Source: Nocardioides kongjuensis (GTDB lineage: Bacteria; Actinomycetota; Actinomycetes; Propionibacteriales; Nocardioidaceae). From it: a stretch of 64,000 nt of DNA. Of the stretch, positions 55,683 through 64,000 are shown one piece after another. The translations under genes were made by a program, and so were the position numbers. The notes beneath the pieces are model-generated. The model was not told where the DNA came from and did no database searches. It saw only the letters and a program-made list of their open reading frames with translations. The number at the start of each line of letters is the position of its first letter. Position 1 is the stretch's first letter. Where the stretch lies: positions 3,537,001 to 3,601,000 of the forward strand of contig NZ_JACCBF010000001.1 of assembly GCF_013409625.1 (NCBI RefSeq), in the 5' to 3' direction.

Positions 55683-57842
55683 CTAGACCAGCACCTCGTC
55701 GTGCTGGGCAGCCGCACGGGTGGGTGCCTGGCCACCCTCGCGGAAGCCGTGCCGCTCCCACCACCGGGCGAGCGGGCCCGGGGCCCACCAGTTCCAGCGC
55801 CCGAGGAGCTTCATCGTCGCCGGCACGAGGAGCGCCCGGACGACCGTCGCGTCGACCAGGATCGCGACCAGCATGCCGAGGCCGAGCATCTTCATGAACA
55901 CGACGCCGCTGAGGCTGAAGGCGCCGATCACGACGGCGAGCAGGAGCGCGGCGCTGGTGATGATCCGGCCCGTCTTCTGCACGCCGGTCTGCACGGCGAG
56001 GTCGTTGTCACCGGTCGCGTCCCACTGCTCGCGCACCCGCGAGAGGAGGAACACCTCGTAGTCCATCGACAGGCCGAACAGGACCGCCAGCATCACGATC
56101 GGGTTGGTCAGGTCGAGGAATCCCTGGGGCGTGAAGCCGAGCAGGTCGGCGAGGTGACCGTCGCTGAAGATCCAGGTCACGACGCCGAACGACGCGGTGA
56201 TCGAGAAGCCGTTCATCAGCACGGCCTTCAGCGGCAGCACGACCGAGCCGAACGCCAGGAACAGCAGCACCAGCATCACGCCGACGACGATCAGGCCCAT
56301 CAACGGCAGGTGGTCGCCGACCGAGCCCGCCAGGTCGACGGTGTCGGCGGTCAGGCCACCCACGAGGGCCTCGGAGCCGTCGGGCGCGGCCACCGCGCGC
56401 AGGTCGCGGACCACCTGCTGGGAGTGGTCCGTCTGGCTGTTGCCCTCCCAGGCGGCCCGCAGGAGCGTGGTGTCGCCCTCGGTGGCCACCGGTCGGACGT
56501 CGACGACCCCGTCGACCTCGCCCAGGGCCTTCTCGTAGGCCGCAACGCCGGCCTGGTCGGCACCGCGCACGAGGATGTTGGCGGTCGAGCGCTCGGGGCC
56601 GAAGTCGCTGTTGAGCCGCTCGGAGGCCCGGTGGGACGGGGTGTCCGACGGCAGCACGCGATAGTCGACGCTGCCCCACTTCACACCGAGGAAGGGCGAG
56701 GCGACCGCGAGCAGGACCACCACGACGGCCGTGGCGACCACGACCGGGCGCCGCATCACGGCGCGGGCCAGCCGGGCCCAGGCACCGTGACCGGTCTCGA
56801 CGGGGGTGGATCGCTGCAGGAAGGGGATCCGGATCGCGTCGATCCGGGTGCCGAGCAGCGCCAGCACGGCCGGCAGCACGGTGAGCGCGGCGACCATCGC
56901 GATGAGAACGGCCGCGATGCCGCCGTAGCCGATCGACTTGAGGAAGGTCTGCGGGAAGACCAGCAGCGAGCTCATCGCTGCCGCGACGGTCAGCGCCGAG
57001 AACGCGACCGTGCGACCGGCGGTGGCCATGGTGCGGACGACGGCGCCCCGCGTGTCGTCGGGGTCGCGGGCGATCTCCTCGCGGAACCGCGAGACCACGA
57101 AGAGGGCGTAGTCGATCGCCAGGCCGAGCCCCAGCAGGGTGATGATGTTGGGCGCGAAGATCGACACGTCGACCAGGTGGTTGAGCCCGGCGATGGTGGC
57201 GCGGGCGCCGAGCACCGCCACCAGGCCGACCAGCAGCGGCATCAGCGCCGCGACGACGCTGCGGAAGATGATCAGCGACAAGACGAGCACGATCGGCATC
57301 GACACCAGCTCGGCGCGGAGCAGGTCGGACTTCGTCTCCTCGTTGACGTCGGTGTACACGGCGTAGGGCCCGGCGAGCTCGGTGTGCAGCGAGCTCTTCT
57401 CGACGGCGGGACGCATCTCGTCGAAGGAGTCGATGAAGTCGTTCTGGCTCTCACCGGCGAGGGAGACGTAGACCGCGGTGGCGTGTCCGTCCTTGCTGAC
57501 CATCGCCGGGTCCTGGACGTCATACCAGGTGAGCACGGAGACCACGCTGTCCTGCGGGATCGTGGCGACGGTGCGCTCGACCTCGGCCCGGAACTCCGGG
57601 GCGGAGGCCTCCTCGTCGTCGCTGGAGAAGATCACGATGGCGTCGATCGACCGGTTGCCGAAGGTCGAGCGCTCGAGCGCCAGCTCGCGGGCCGACTCGG
57701 TGCCGGGGTCGTCGAAGCCGCCCGCCGAGAGCTTGTCCTCCAGCCCGACACCGGCGATCGCGGCGAGGGCGGTCACCCCGAGCCCGACCAGCAGCACCGC
57801 GACCGCCCGGCGCACGACCAGGGCACCCCATCGCTCGATCAT
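55683..57842 (-). CDS. MMPL/RND-family transporter
   Basis: A 719-residue membrane transporter with 12 helices in two halves, each with a large exported loop. It begins MIERWGALVVRRAVAVLL; LGLGLAIDYALFVVSRFREE and LFGLSMDYEVFLLSRVREQW carry the Asp-Tyr pairs of the proton relay in the two halves. MMPL proteins export lipids or drugs. It is divergent from a TetR gene across a short dyad-rich region, suggesting repression by that protein. Confidence 0.92.
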   Translation of the reverse strand: MIERWGALVVRRAVAVLLVGLGVTALAAIAGVGLEDKLSAGGFDDPGTESARELALERSTFGNRSIDAIVIFSSDDEEASAPEFRAEVERTVATIPQDSVVSVLTWYDVQDPAMVSKDGHATAVYVSLAGESQNDFIDSFDEMRPAVEKSSLHTELAGPYAVYTDVNEETKSDLLRAELVSMPIVLVLSLIIFRSVVAALMPLLVGLVAVLGARATIAGLNHLVDVSIFAPNIITLLGLGLAIDYALFVVSRFREEIARDPDDTRGAVVRTMATAGRTVAFSALTVAAAMSSLLVFPQTFLKSIGYGGIAAVLIAMVAALTVLPAVLALLGTRIDAIRIPFLQRSTPVETGHGAWARLARAVMRRPVVVATAVVVVLLAVASPFLGVKWGSVDYRVLPSDTPSHRASERLNSDFGPERSTANILVRGADQAGVAAYEKALGEVDGVVDVRPVATEGDTTLLRAAWEGNSQTDHSQQVVRDLRAVAAPDGSEALVGGLTADTVDLAGSVGDHLPLMGLIVVGVMLVLLFLAFGSVVLPLKAVLMNGFSITASFGVVTWIFSDGHLADLLGFTPQGFLDLTNPIVMLAVLFGLSMDYEVFLLSRVREQWDATGDNDLAVQTGVQKTGRIITSAALLLAVVIGAFSLSGVVFMKMLGLGMLVAILVDATVVRALLVPATMKLLGRWNWWAPGPLARWWERHGFREGGQAPTRAAAQHDEVLV

Positions 57843-57892
57843 GTCGACTCCTCCCCGACGGCCCGAGTGAACCTCTGTCAGTTTCGTGAACG

Positions 57893-57917
57893 CCGTTAAC
57901 CGTAAACGGTGTAAACT
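57893..57917. promoter_or_regulatory. Candidate TetR operator
   Basis: CGTTAACCGTAAACGGTGTA and following AAC hold overlapping repeats GTTAAC/GTAAAC/GTAAAC and a short dyad ACCGTAAACGGT, between the MMPL and TetR genes. AT content is high for this genome. Confidence 0.5.
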
Positions 57918-57968
57918 CTGGTCGTCAAGTGTTCACCCCGGCCGACCCGGGCCATCTCGAGGAGTCCT

Positions 57969-58730
57969 GTGCCGCACCTCCGCGCACCAGCCACCCGCAG
58001 GGAACGTCAGCGCGAGGCGACGTACGACGAGATCGTCGAGGTCGCCGCTCGCCTGCTCGACGAGGGCGCGGACCTGTCGCTGCGCGCGGTCGCCGCGAGG
58101 ATGGGGATGACGGCACCGGCGCTGTACCGCTACGTCGCCAGCTACCAGCAGCTCGTCGACCTGGTGGCCTTCGAGCTCGACAAGGCGGCGACCGCCGAGT
58201 GGGCCGAGGCGGCCGACCGGTTCCCGGAGGACGACCCCGCTGCCCGCCTGGCGGTGGCGTGCGCCCGGTTCCGGCAGTGGGCACTGGCGAAGCCGCGGGA
58301 GTTCGCCCTCGTGTTCGCCAACCCGGTCGCCGAGGCCGACACCGAGCGTCGCGACCTGCTCACCCTGTCGACGTCGGGCCACTACTTCACCGACCTGCTC
58401 TGGCAGATCTGGGAGATCTACCAGTACCCCTACCCGGCCCTCGACGACCTCGACCCGGTCATCCGCGCTTCGGTCCTCGACCCGCTGATCCCGGCCAAGG
58501 CCGACCACATCCCACCCGAGCAGCGGGGGCTGCTGTGGGTCTACATGCGCGCCTGGTCGGCGCTCTACGGCGTGGTCACCCTCGAGTCCACCGGCCACTG
58601 CGACCCGCGGGTCATCGAGTCCGGGCAGCTCTTCCGTGCGACCGTGCTCGACTGGCTCGGCCCCCTCGGCCTGCACCACGAGCGGGAGCGGATCACGAAG
58701 ATCCTGGACGAGGAGCTGGCCCGCCCCTGA
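57969..58730 (+). CDS. TetR-family regulator (WHG-type C-terminal domain)
   Basis: A 253-residue regulator: HTH ADLSLRAVAARMGMTAPALYRYV, then a C-terminal ligand domain with LAKPREFALVFANPV. GTG 57969 is preceded by CGAGGAG. Probable repressor of the divergent MMPL exporter and of itself. It ends before a complex repeat of inverted copies. Confidence 0.88.
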   Translation: MPHLRAPATRRERQREATYDEIVEVAARLLDEGADLSLRAVAARMGMTAPALYRYVASYQQLVDLVAFELDKAATAEWAEAADRFPEDDPAARLAVACARFRQWALAKPREFALVFANPVAEADTERRDLLTLSTSGHYFTDLLWQIWEIYQYPYPALDDLDPVIRASVLDPLIPAKADHIPPEQRGLLWVYMRAWSALYGVVTLESTGHCDPRVIESGQLFRATVLDWLGPLGLHHERERITKILDEELARP

Positions 58731-58733
58731 CCG

Positions 58734-58846
58734 CCGACCCGGCTCAAAGTGGCTGCCGATTTCAGCCGACCCGTCGCAAAGTAACCTCGTGCGAGGCCGC
58801 TTCGCGACGGGTCAGCGGGTTTGGGGAGCCACTTTGCGACGGGTCG
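58734..58846. repeat. Nested inverted-repeat element (four copies of GACCCGTCGCAAAGT)
   Basis: Two forward copies, CCGACCCGGCTCAAAGTGGC at 58734 and CCGACCCGTCGCAAAGTAAC at 58766, are mirrored by GCTTCGCGACGGGTC at 58799 and AGCCACTTTGCGACGGGTCG at 58827. The centre is the small dyad CCTCGTGCGAGG (58785-58796). The whole 113 bases form a nested dyad between two converging genes. It is REP-like in look and may also end transcription. Confidence 0.78.
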
Positions 58847-58847
58847 A

Positions 58848-59540
58848 TCAGGTCCAGAGCACCTCGCGCGCCCACAGCGGCACGAGGTCACCGGCCCGGC
58901 CCTGCCGGGACTCGTGGAAGAAGTGGCTGCCCTCGCTGGGCTCGAGGTTGAGCTCGAGGGTGCGGGCACCGTGACGGCGGGCGTGCTGGACGAAGCCGGC
59001 AGCCGGGTAGACCGCGCCCGAGGTGCCGATGGACACGAAGATGCTGGCCTCGGAGAGGGCGTCGGCGATCCGGTCCATCTCGTAGGGGACCTCGCCGAAC
59101 CACACGACGTCGGGGCGCAGCTCGTGGGCGCCGCAGCCGGGGCAGGCCGGCTCGTCGAGCAGGGTGCCGGTCCACGGGGAGGCGACACCGCAGGAGCGGC
59201 ACAGTGCCTTGAGCAGCTCGCCGTGCATGTGGATCACGTTGCGCGAGCCGGCGCGCTCGTGCAGGTCGTCGATGTTCTGGGTGACGACGAGGAGGCCGGT
59301 GCCGAGGGTCTCCTCGAGCTCGGCCAGGGCGCGGTGCGCGGCGTTCGGCTCGACGCTCGCCAGTGCGGCACGTCGCTCGTCGTAGAAGCGCTGCACGGTG
59401 GCGCGGTCACGCTCGAAGCCCTCCGGCGTCGCGACGTCCTCGACCCGGTGGCCCTCCCAGAGCCCGTCGGCGTCACGGAAGGTCGGCACCCCGCTCTCGG
59501 CGGAGATGCCGGCACCGGTCAGGACGACGATCTGGGGCAC
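58848..59540 (-). CDS. Sirtuin NAD-dependent deacylase
   Basis: A 230-residue Sir2 protein: GAGISAESGVPTFRD and TQNIDDLHERAG bind NAD, the catalytic His is in HMHGEL, and zinc is held by CRSCG and CPGCG. Tyr53 and Arg56 in RFYDERR are the pair that favours succinyl- or malonyl-lysine in class III sirtuins, so desuccinylase activity is likely. GTG 59540. It removes acyl groups from lysines; targets unknown. Confidence 0.92.
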   Translation of the reverse strand: MPQIVVLTGAGISAESGVPTFRDADGLWEGHRVEDVATPEGFERDRATVQRFYDERRAALASVEPNAAHRALAELEETLGTGLLVVTQNIDDLHERAGSRNVIHMHGELLKALCRSCGVASPWTGTLLDEPACPGCGAHELRPDVVWFGEVPYEMDRIADALSEASIFVSIGTSGAVYPAAGFVQHARRHGARTLELNLEPSEGSHFFHESRQGRAGDLVPLWAREVLWT

Positions 59541-59574
59541 GACCGGAGGCTACCTGCCGATCGGGTGACGACCG

Positions 59575-60237
59575 TCACCCGTCCACGAGTTCCGGGCGAA
59601 GGACACTGGCCCCGATCGCCCGGGCGAGCCAGTCGGCGTACCTCCTCGGGGTCCAGCCGCGCTGTCGCACCAGCAGGTCGTACGGCGCCGGGTCGGTCAT
59701 CGCCCACAGCAGGTCCGCCGCGGCAGGTACGCCGAGCCCACGGCGCAGGCCCCGCAGGTCGTGCAGCTGCCGGGCCATCATCGTCATGCCGAAGAGCCGC
59801 TGCTGCCGCACCTGCGCGAGCAGCGCGACGGCGTCCGCGTCGCCCGAGGCGGCGGCGGCCTCGATGGCCAGGGCGATCGGCGCGACCCGTGGCATCGTCT
59901 CGGCGAGGTGGACGGCGTAACCGTCGACGACCTCGACCGGGTCGGTCGAGGCACGCAGCCGCTGGATCACCGGCCGCTCTGCCATCGGCACGTCCTCGTC
60001 GTCGCCGGCGACGGCCCAGTCGAAGGCGAGCTTGACCAGGACGACCTTGCCGCCGACCGAGGTGAAGACGGTCTTGCGGCTGACCCCGGCAGCCCGAGCG
60101 ACGTCGTCGATCGTGGTCGCGGCGTACCCGCGAGCGGCGAACAGCTCGGCGGCGGCCGCGACGATCCGCCGCCGGGTGGCGCGCGCCTGCTCGGCGCGCA
60201 GGTCGGACGTGTAGGACCTCTTGCCGGTCTCAGTCAT
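59575..60237 (-). CDS. TetR-family regulator
   Basis: A 220-residue TetR protein (ATTIDDVARAAGVSRKTVFTSVGGK). It is divergent from the flavoprotein gene at 60297, and the 59-base space holds a GTTAC/GTAAC dyad, so it probably controls that gene. ATG 60237. Ligand unknown. Confidence 0.88.
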   Translation of the reverse strand: MTETGKRSYTSDLRAEQARATRRRIVAAAAELFAARGYAATTIDDVARAAGVSRKTVFTSVGGKVVLVKLAFDWAVAGDDEDVPMAERPVIQRLRASTDPVEVVDGYAVHLAETMPRVAPIALAIEAAAASGDADAVALLAQVRQQRLFGMTMMARQLHDLRGLRRGLGVPAAADLLWAMTDPAPYDLLVRQRGWTPRRYADWLARAIGASVLRPELVDG

Positions 60238-60241
60238 TGAA

Positions 60242-60258
60242 GTTACTCTCGATGTAAC
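60242..60258. promoter_or_regulatory. Candidate TetR operator
   Basis: GTTACTCTCGATGTAAC: arms GTTAC/GTAAC with a seven-base centre, midway between the TetR gene and the flavoprotein gene. Confidence 0.5.
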
Positions 60259-60296
60259 GAATACGTCTCGGGTCACCACAATACAGGGGGCAGGCC

Positions 60297-61601
60297 ATGA
60301 GGACGACGATCGTGGGCGCCGGCCCGTCGGGCACGACGGCGGCACTCCTGCTGGCCCGAGCCGGTCACGACGTGACGCTGGTCGACCGCGACGCGGGGCC
60401 GGGCACGGACGGGACCTGGGACCGGGTCGGCGTGATGCAATTCCTCCTGCCGCAGGGACTGCGCGGTCCGGGGCGGCTGTTCCTCGAGTCCCGCCTGCCC
60501 GACGTCCACCAGGCGCTGCTCGACGCCGGGGCGGCCTACGGCGCCGTACCGCGCGGAGCGCCCCCGTTCACGGCCGGCCTGCACCTGCGCCGGTGCACGA
60601 TGGAGCGGGTGCTGTGGGCGTGCGCCGACCGCGAGCCCGGGATCACGCGCCGCACCGGCCACGCCGACGGCCTGGTCCGTGACGGCGACCGGGTCACCGG
60701 TGTCGTCGTCGACGGGGAGCCGGTGAGCGCCGACCTCGTCGTCGACGCCTCCGGCAAGGCCGGTCGCCTCGGCCACGAGCTGCGTCCGGAGGCGCAGGAG
60801 ACGGCAGCGCCGTTCGCCTACGTCGCCCGGGAGTACCGGCTGCTGCCCGGCGCCGAGCCCGGACCGATCGAGCCCGGCCCCGGTCTCGCGATCCCCCACG
60901 ACGGCTTCATGGAGATGGTCTTCGTCCAGGACGGCGGCACGTTCCAGACCCTCGTCGTCCGCAGCACCGACGACCACGAGCTCGCGCTGCTGCGCGAGGA
61001 GGCAGCCCACACCGCCGCCTCGGCGCTGCTCCCCGGCATCGCCACCTGGACCGCTGCCGAGCGCGCCGAGCCGATCGGGCCGGTGCGTGCCGGCGCCGGT
61101 CTCGTCAACCGCTTCCACCGCCAGCCCACCGACGTGACCGGCCTGCTCGCCATCGGCGACGCGCTCCTCGTCACCAACCCGATGGCGGCGCGCGGCCTCA
61201 GCCTCGGCATGGCGGCCGCCGGCAAGCTCGCCGACACCGTCGCCACCCTCCCCGCCGAGGAGTGGGCGGGAGCACTGGACGCGTGGGCACGGGCCGAGCT
61301 GCTCCCCTGGTACGACGACCACTGCGCCGTCGACGCGACCATGCACGCCCGCTGGCGGCACGAGCCGCTCACCGCGGACGGCCCGATCGGCTGGGACGTC
61401 ATCGCCGACGCGGCGCACGACCACCCGGACTGGATGCCGGTGATCGGGCCGTACTTCGGGATGTTCGCGCAGCCGAGCGTCCTCGAGCCGGTGCGTGAGC
61501 AGATCCGCGCGCAGCTGCGCGACGGGTGGCAGCCGCGGGTGCCCGGCGGCCTGACGCGCGACGAGCTGGCGGGCGTCGTACGCGCCGCGGTGGCGGGCTG
61601 A
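60297..61601 (+). CDS. FAD-dependent oxidoreductase (monooxygenase-like)
   Basis: A 434-residue flavoprotein of the aromatic hydroxylase/halogenase superfamily. GAGPSG (7-12) binds the FAD ADP part, RRCTMERVLWACA is the family's mid region, and LLAIGDALLVTNPMAARGLS closes the FAD site. No membrane segment. ATG 60297 follows GGGGGC. Expression is probably released by the divergent TetR. The substrate is not predictable. Confidence 0.82.
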   Translation: MRTTIVGAGPSGTTAALLLARAGHDVTLVDRDAGPGTDGTWDRVGVMQFLLPQGLRGPGRLFLESRLPDVHQALLDAGAAYGAVPRGAPPFTAGLHLRRCTMERVLWACADREPGITRRTGHADGLVRDGDRVTGVVVDGEPVSADLVVDASGKAGRLGHELRPEAQETAAPFAYVAREYRLLPGAEPGPIEPGPGLAIPHDGFMEMVFVQDGGTFQTLVVRSTDDHELALLREEAAHTAASALLPGIATWTAAERAEPIGPVRAGAGLVNRFHRQPTDVTGLLAIGDALLVTNPMAARGLSLGMAAAGKLADTVATLPAEEWAGALDAWARAELLPWYDDHCAVDATMHARWRHEPLTADGPIGWDVIADAAHDHPDWMPVIGPYFGMFAQPSVLEPVREQIRAQLRDGWQPRVPGGLTRDELAGVVRAAVAG

Positions 61602-61615
61602 GGGCCCTCCGGCGG

Positions 61616-61945
61616 CTACGCCAGGTACACCTTGCGCAGGCGGGTGCGGATCGTCCACTCGGTGCGCTCGCCCTCGTGCAGCCGCACGATCGATCCCGGT
61701 GCCAGCTCGACCTCGCTCCCGTTCTCGAACCTCACCGTGCCCTCGCCCTCGAGCACCACGAAGACCTCGTCGGCCTCGACGTCGCGGACCACGCCGGGCG
61801 TGATCTCCCAGACGCCGAGCTCGACGCCCTTGAAGGTGCCGAGCTCGACCACGCCGACGGTCGGGGTGCCGGACACGACGTCCCCGGCCGGCTCGTGCGG
61901 GACCTCCAGCGCGCCGGTGGTCGCCGCCACGACCCGGCTCCTCAC
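61616..61945 (-). CDS. Small cupin-domain protein
   Basis: A 109-residue single-cupin protein of the DUF861 type (LGVWEITPGVVRDVEADEVFVVLEGEGTV region) lacking most metal-binding His. It is coupled to the permease gene by a GTGA overlap and ends the transporter operon. Similar cupins accompany polyamine transport and breakdown genes, but no activity is known. Confidence 0.82.
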   Translation of the reverse strand: MRSRVVAATTGALEVPHEPAGDVVSGTPTVGVVELGTFKGVELGVWEITPGVVRDVEADEVFVVLEGEGTVRFENGSEVELAPGSIVRLHEGERTEWTIRTRLRKVYLA

Positions 61946-62796
61946 GACGCCGCCAGGGTGCTCGCGAGGTCGCCCTCGCCACCGCGCCGGAGCACGATCG
62001 CGACCAGGACCAGGGACCCGAGGGTGAGCAGCAGCATCGCCGTCGACACGGCGGCGACCTCGGGCCGCAGCCCGGTGCGCAGCGAGCCGAACAGGTGCAC
62101 CGGCCACGACGTGGAGCCGGGCAGGGAGACGAAGGACGACACGACCGTGTTGTCCAGGCTCAGCGTGAACGCCATGAGGGCGCCGGCCAGGATGCTCGGC
62201 CGCGCCATCGGCAGCGTCACCTGGCGGAACCGGTTCCAGGGCGCGGCGTAGAGGTCGGCGGCCGCCTCCTCGATCGCGGGATCCATGCCGGACATCCGCG
62301 CGCGCACCATGAAGGTGACCGTGGCGAGAGCCACCGACGTGTGCACGACGACCAGCCGCACCAGGCCGTTGTTGAAGAGGGTCAGGTGGGCGTCGGTGCC
62401 GAGGGTGACGAACCACGGGAGGATCGAGACGGCGTCCACGATCTCCGGCGTGACCAGGGTGATCGCGAGCAGTGCCGTCAGCACCAGGGCCCACCTGCTG
62501 CGGGACCGGGCGAGGGCAACGCCGCCGACGGTGCCGAGCGCGGTCGCCACGACCGTGGCGAGGACGCCGGACATCAGCGAGACCTGGACCGAGCCGCGGA
62601 TGGTCGGGTCGTGCACCGCCTTGCTGTAGGCGCTGAGCCCGAAGCCGTCCCACGACGCGAGCAGCCGGCCCTCGTTGAAGGAGTAGACGACGATCACCAG
62701 GATCGGCGCGAAGAGGAACGCGAAGACGGCCAGGCCCAGCAGCCAGAAGAGCGCGTCCACCGGATCGCGGCGGGTACGACGGACAGCGGCGGTCAT
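61942..62796 (-). CDS. ABC transporter permease, PotC-like
   Basis: A 284-residue permease with six membrane helices and the binding-protein-dependent EAA loop (EEAAADLYAAPWNRFRQVTLPMARPS), typical of spermidine/putrescine importers. It overlaps the upstream permease gene by ATGA and the cupin gene by GTGA. Confidence 0.9.
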   Translation of the reverse strand: MTAAVRRTRRDPVDALFWLLGLAVFAFLFAPILVIVVYSFNEGRLLASWDGFGLSAYSKAVHDPTIRGSVQVSLMSGVLATVVATALGTVGGVALARSRSRWALVLTALLAITLVTPEIVDAVSILPWFVTLGTDAHLTLFNNGLVRLVVVHTSVALATVTFMVRARMSGMDPAIEEAAADLYAAPWNRFRQVTLPMARPSILAGALMAFTLSLDNTVVSSFVSLPGSTSWPVHLFGSLRTGLRPEVAAVSTAMLLLTLGSLVLVAIVLRRGGEGDLASTLAAS

Positions 62797-63752
62797 CAGG
62801 CCACTCCTGCCAGGTCGATGCGGCGGTGGAACCTGATCGCGGCCCGCCCGGCGAGGAAGACGAGCACGACCGCGAGCGCGGCGACCAGGATGAAGCCCAT
62901 CAGGACGAACGCCATGGCCGCGCCGAGCGACCAGTCCTGGGCGCTGGAGAACTGCTGCGCGACCATCTGGCCGACCATGTTGCCGCGGGCACCGCCCAGC
63001 ACCGACGGCGTGATGTAGTCGCCCATCAGCGGGATGAACACCAGCAGGCAGCCGGCCGCCAGACCGGGCAGCGCGTCGGGCAGCGTCACCGAGAAGAACG
63101 TGCGCACCCGCCCGGCGCCGAGGTCGCGGGAGGCCTCGCGCTGCGCGGGATCCGTGCGCTCGAAGGCGACGTACAGCGGCAGGATCATCAGCGGCAGGTA
63201 GTTGTAGACGACCCCGAGCTGCACGGCGCTGCGGGTGTAGAGCACGGCGAGTGGGCTGTCGATCAGGTGCAGGTCCTGGAGCAGGTCGGACAGGAAGCCG
63301 TGGGGCGCGAGGATGATCCGCCAGCCGATGGTGCGGACCAGGAAGTTGGTCCAGTAGGGCACCAGGACCAGGGCGACCAGCAGGCCACGGATCCGCGGGG
63401 ACGCCTTGACCGCCATCCAGTAGGCGAACGGCACCGCGACGAGCACGCACAGCGTCGTACCGATGCCGGCGATCTCGAGGGTGTTCCAGAAGGTGCGCAC
63501 GAAGGTGCCGGTGGTCGCCTCGCCGTAGCGGTCGAGGGAGAGCCGGTCGTTGGCGACCGGGGTGAACAGGCTCGGCTTGTAGCCCAGGCTGTACCAGCCG
63601 ACCAGGCCGATCGGGATGAACACGAAGAACAGCAGCCATGCCCAGATCGGGAACGACAGCCAGGCCGCGCCACGCCTCGTCCGGGGTCCCCGGGAAGCGG
63701 TTCGGCCGGAGGAGCGAAGCGGGGGAGGCGACGAGGTTCCCGGGGTGGTCAT
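62796..63752 (-). CDS. ABC transporter permease, PotB-like, with repeat-derived N-terminus
   Basis: A 318-residue permease with six helices (WAWLLFFVFIPIGLVGWYSLGY first) and an EAA loop (REASRDLGAGRVRTFFSVTLPDALP). Its first 25 or so residues (MTTPGTSSPPPLRSSG onward) are encoded by junction repeat C and are not part of the permease fold. ATG 63752 overlaps the stop of the binding-protein gene. It pairs with the PotC-like protein. Confidence 0.9.
   Translation of the reverse strand: MTTPGTSSPPPLRSSGRTASRGPRTRRGAAWLSFPIWAWLLFFVFIPIGLVGWYSLGYKPSLFTPVANDRLSLDRYGEATTGTFVRTFWNTLEIAGIGTTLCVLVAVPFAYWMAVKASPRIRGLLVALVLVPYWTNFLVRTIGWRIILAPHGFLSDLLQDLHLIDSPLAVLYTRSAVQLGVVYNYLPLMILPLYVAFERTDPAQREASRDLGAGRVRTFFSVTLPDALPGLAAGCLLVFIPLMGDYITPSVLGGARGNMVGQMVAQQFSSAQDWSLGAAMAFVLMGFILVAALAVVLVFLAGRAAIRFHRRIDLAGVA
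63686..63750. repeat. Junction repeat C (in frame within a permease gene)
   Basis: GGGTCCCCGGGAAGCGGTTC at one end, ACGAGGTTCCCGGGGTGG at the other, with the purine-rich GGAGGAGCGAAGCGGGGGAG between. The stem is changed from copies A and B (GGGAA in place of CGAAGTT), with the opposite arm matching. Confidence 0.65.
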
Positions 63753-64000
63753 GCTCCTGCCACCGCCTTGACCTCGTTGAGGATGTCGACCAGCGTCGAC
63801 TGCGACTCGGTGACCAGTCCGGGCGTCAACCGCGCCATCACGTCGTCGGGCGGGAAGACCAGACCGGCGTGGCTGAGGTCCCTGCTCTCGGCGAGCTCGC
63901 GCTGCCCGCGAAGGCCGGTCGGGTAGCCGATGTACTCGACGTCGCGGTAGGCCACGGCCGGGTCGAGCATGAAGTCGATCCAGGCATGCGCGTTGTCGGG
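63749..64000 (-). CDS. Polyamine-type ABC substrate-binding protein (C-terminal part)
   Basis: The 3' end of a PotD/PotF-like gene; the rest lies beyond the window. The visible 83 residues include AHAWIDFMLDPAVAYRDVEYIGYPTG, typical of the family C-terminal lobe (shown here only as a landmark). Its TGA overlaps the permease ATG, so it is first in the visible operon. Confidence 0.82.
   Translation of the reverse strand, partial: PDNAHAWIDFMLDPAVAYRDVEYIGYPTGLRGQRELAESRDLSHAGLVFPPDDVMARLTPGLVTESQSTLVDILNEVKAVAGA

Overview
The window is very GC-rich DNA with tightly packed genes, many GTG starts, ATGA/GTGA stop-start overlaps and almost no AT-rich islands. Gene content points to a high-GC actinobacterium, most likely of the Nocardioidaceae/Propionibacteriales type: an EthA-like monooxygenase, a mycothiol-type maleylpyruvate isomerase family protein, an LtrA protein, a TadA with its actinobacterial partner protein, sortases, and nSTAND-WD40 and LAL regulators. 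The taxonomic call is an inference from gene families. No prophage, IS element or CRISPR array was seen.

Layout. 1-3.3 kb: the end of a ferredoxin-NADP reductase gene, then a TetR-EthA pair. 3.4-5.3 kb: a glycine-rich secreted protein with DUF11 repeats. 5.4-7.8 kb: a CoxE-like VWA protein and a MoxR ATPase behind a tiny coupled ORF. 7.9-11.4 kb: a small membrane protein, a NarL-type regulator and a large two-module sensor kinase. 11.4-17.2 kb: a surface-protein region with a receiver-less winged-helix protein, an 852-residue secreted protein joining a thioester adhesin domain, a T-Q ester domain, two Cys-paired repeats and a sortase domain, two small proteins, and an ECF sigma factor fused to its own zinc-finger anti-sigma and membrane segments. 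17.4-21.1 kb: LtrA, an OmpR-type two-component pair and tRNA-Ser(CGA). 21.2-24.8 kb: a secreted repeat protein, a GAF activator, and MarR facing a rhodanese-YceI operon. 24.8-30.0 kb: an Entner-Doudoroff operon (zwf-edd-eda) facing a ROK repressor. 30.0-34.9 kb: tadA with its partner, a stand-alone sortase, a second NarL-type regulator paralogous to the first, upp and an Asp-rich secreted protein. 35.0-38.0 kb: pntA-pntB. 38.1-44.8 kb: 2'-5' RNA ligase, VIT-type transporter, acyl-CoA dehydrogenase, lipoprotein, a LuxR-family ATPase regulator and PadR. 44.9-46.7 kb: a DrrAB-type exporter. 46.7-55.6 kb: a Ser/Thr kinase with an exported sensor domain, a divergent HTH-nSTAND-WD40 protein, and a second two-module kinase with its regulator. 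55.7-64.0 kb: MMPL transporter with TetR, sirtuin, TetR with a flavoprotein, and a polyamine-type ABC transporter running off the end.

How parts may work together. The strongest candidate for an undescribed system is the surface-protein set. The thioester-sortase fusion, the glycine-rich protein, the stand-alone sortase and the sigma/anti-sigma fusion each lie next to a copy of one intergenic palindrome (core CCCGTTCGGGGG). Two close NarL-type paralogues in the window are candidate readers of that site. A separate noncanonical element, a roughly 60-bp covarying hairpin that encodes a peptide beginning M/V-x-TP...SSPPLR, occurs three times, always exactly at a stop-start junction between co-transcribed genes.
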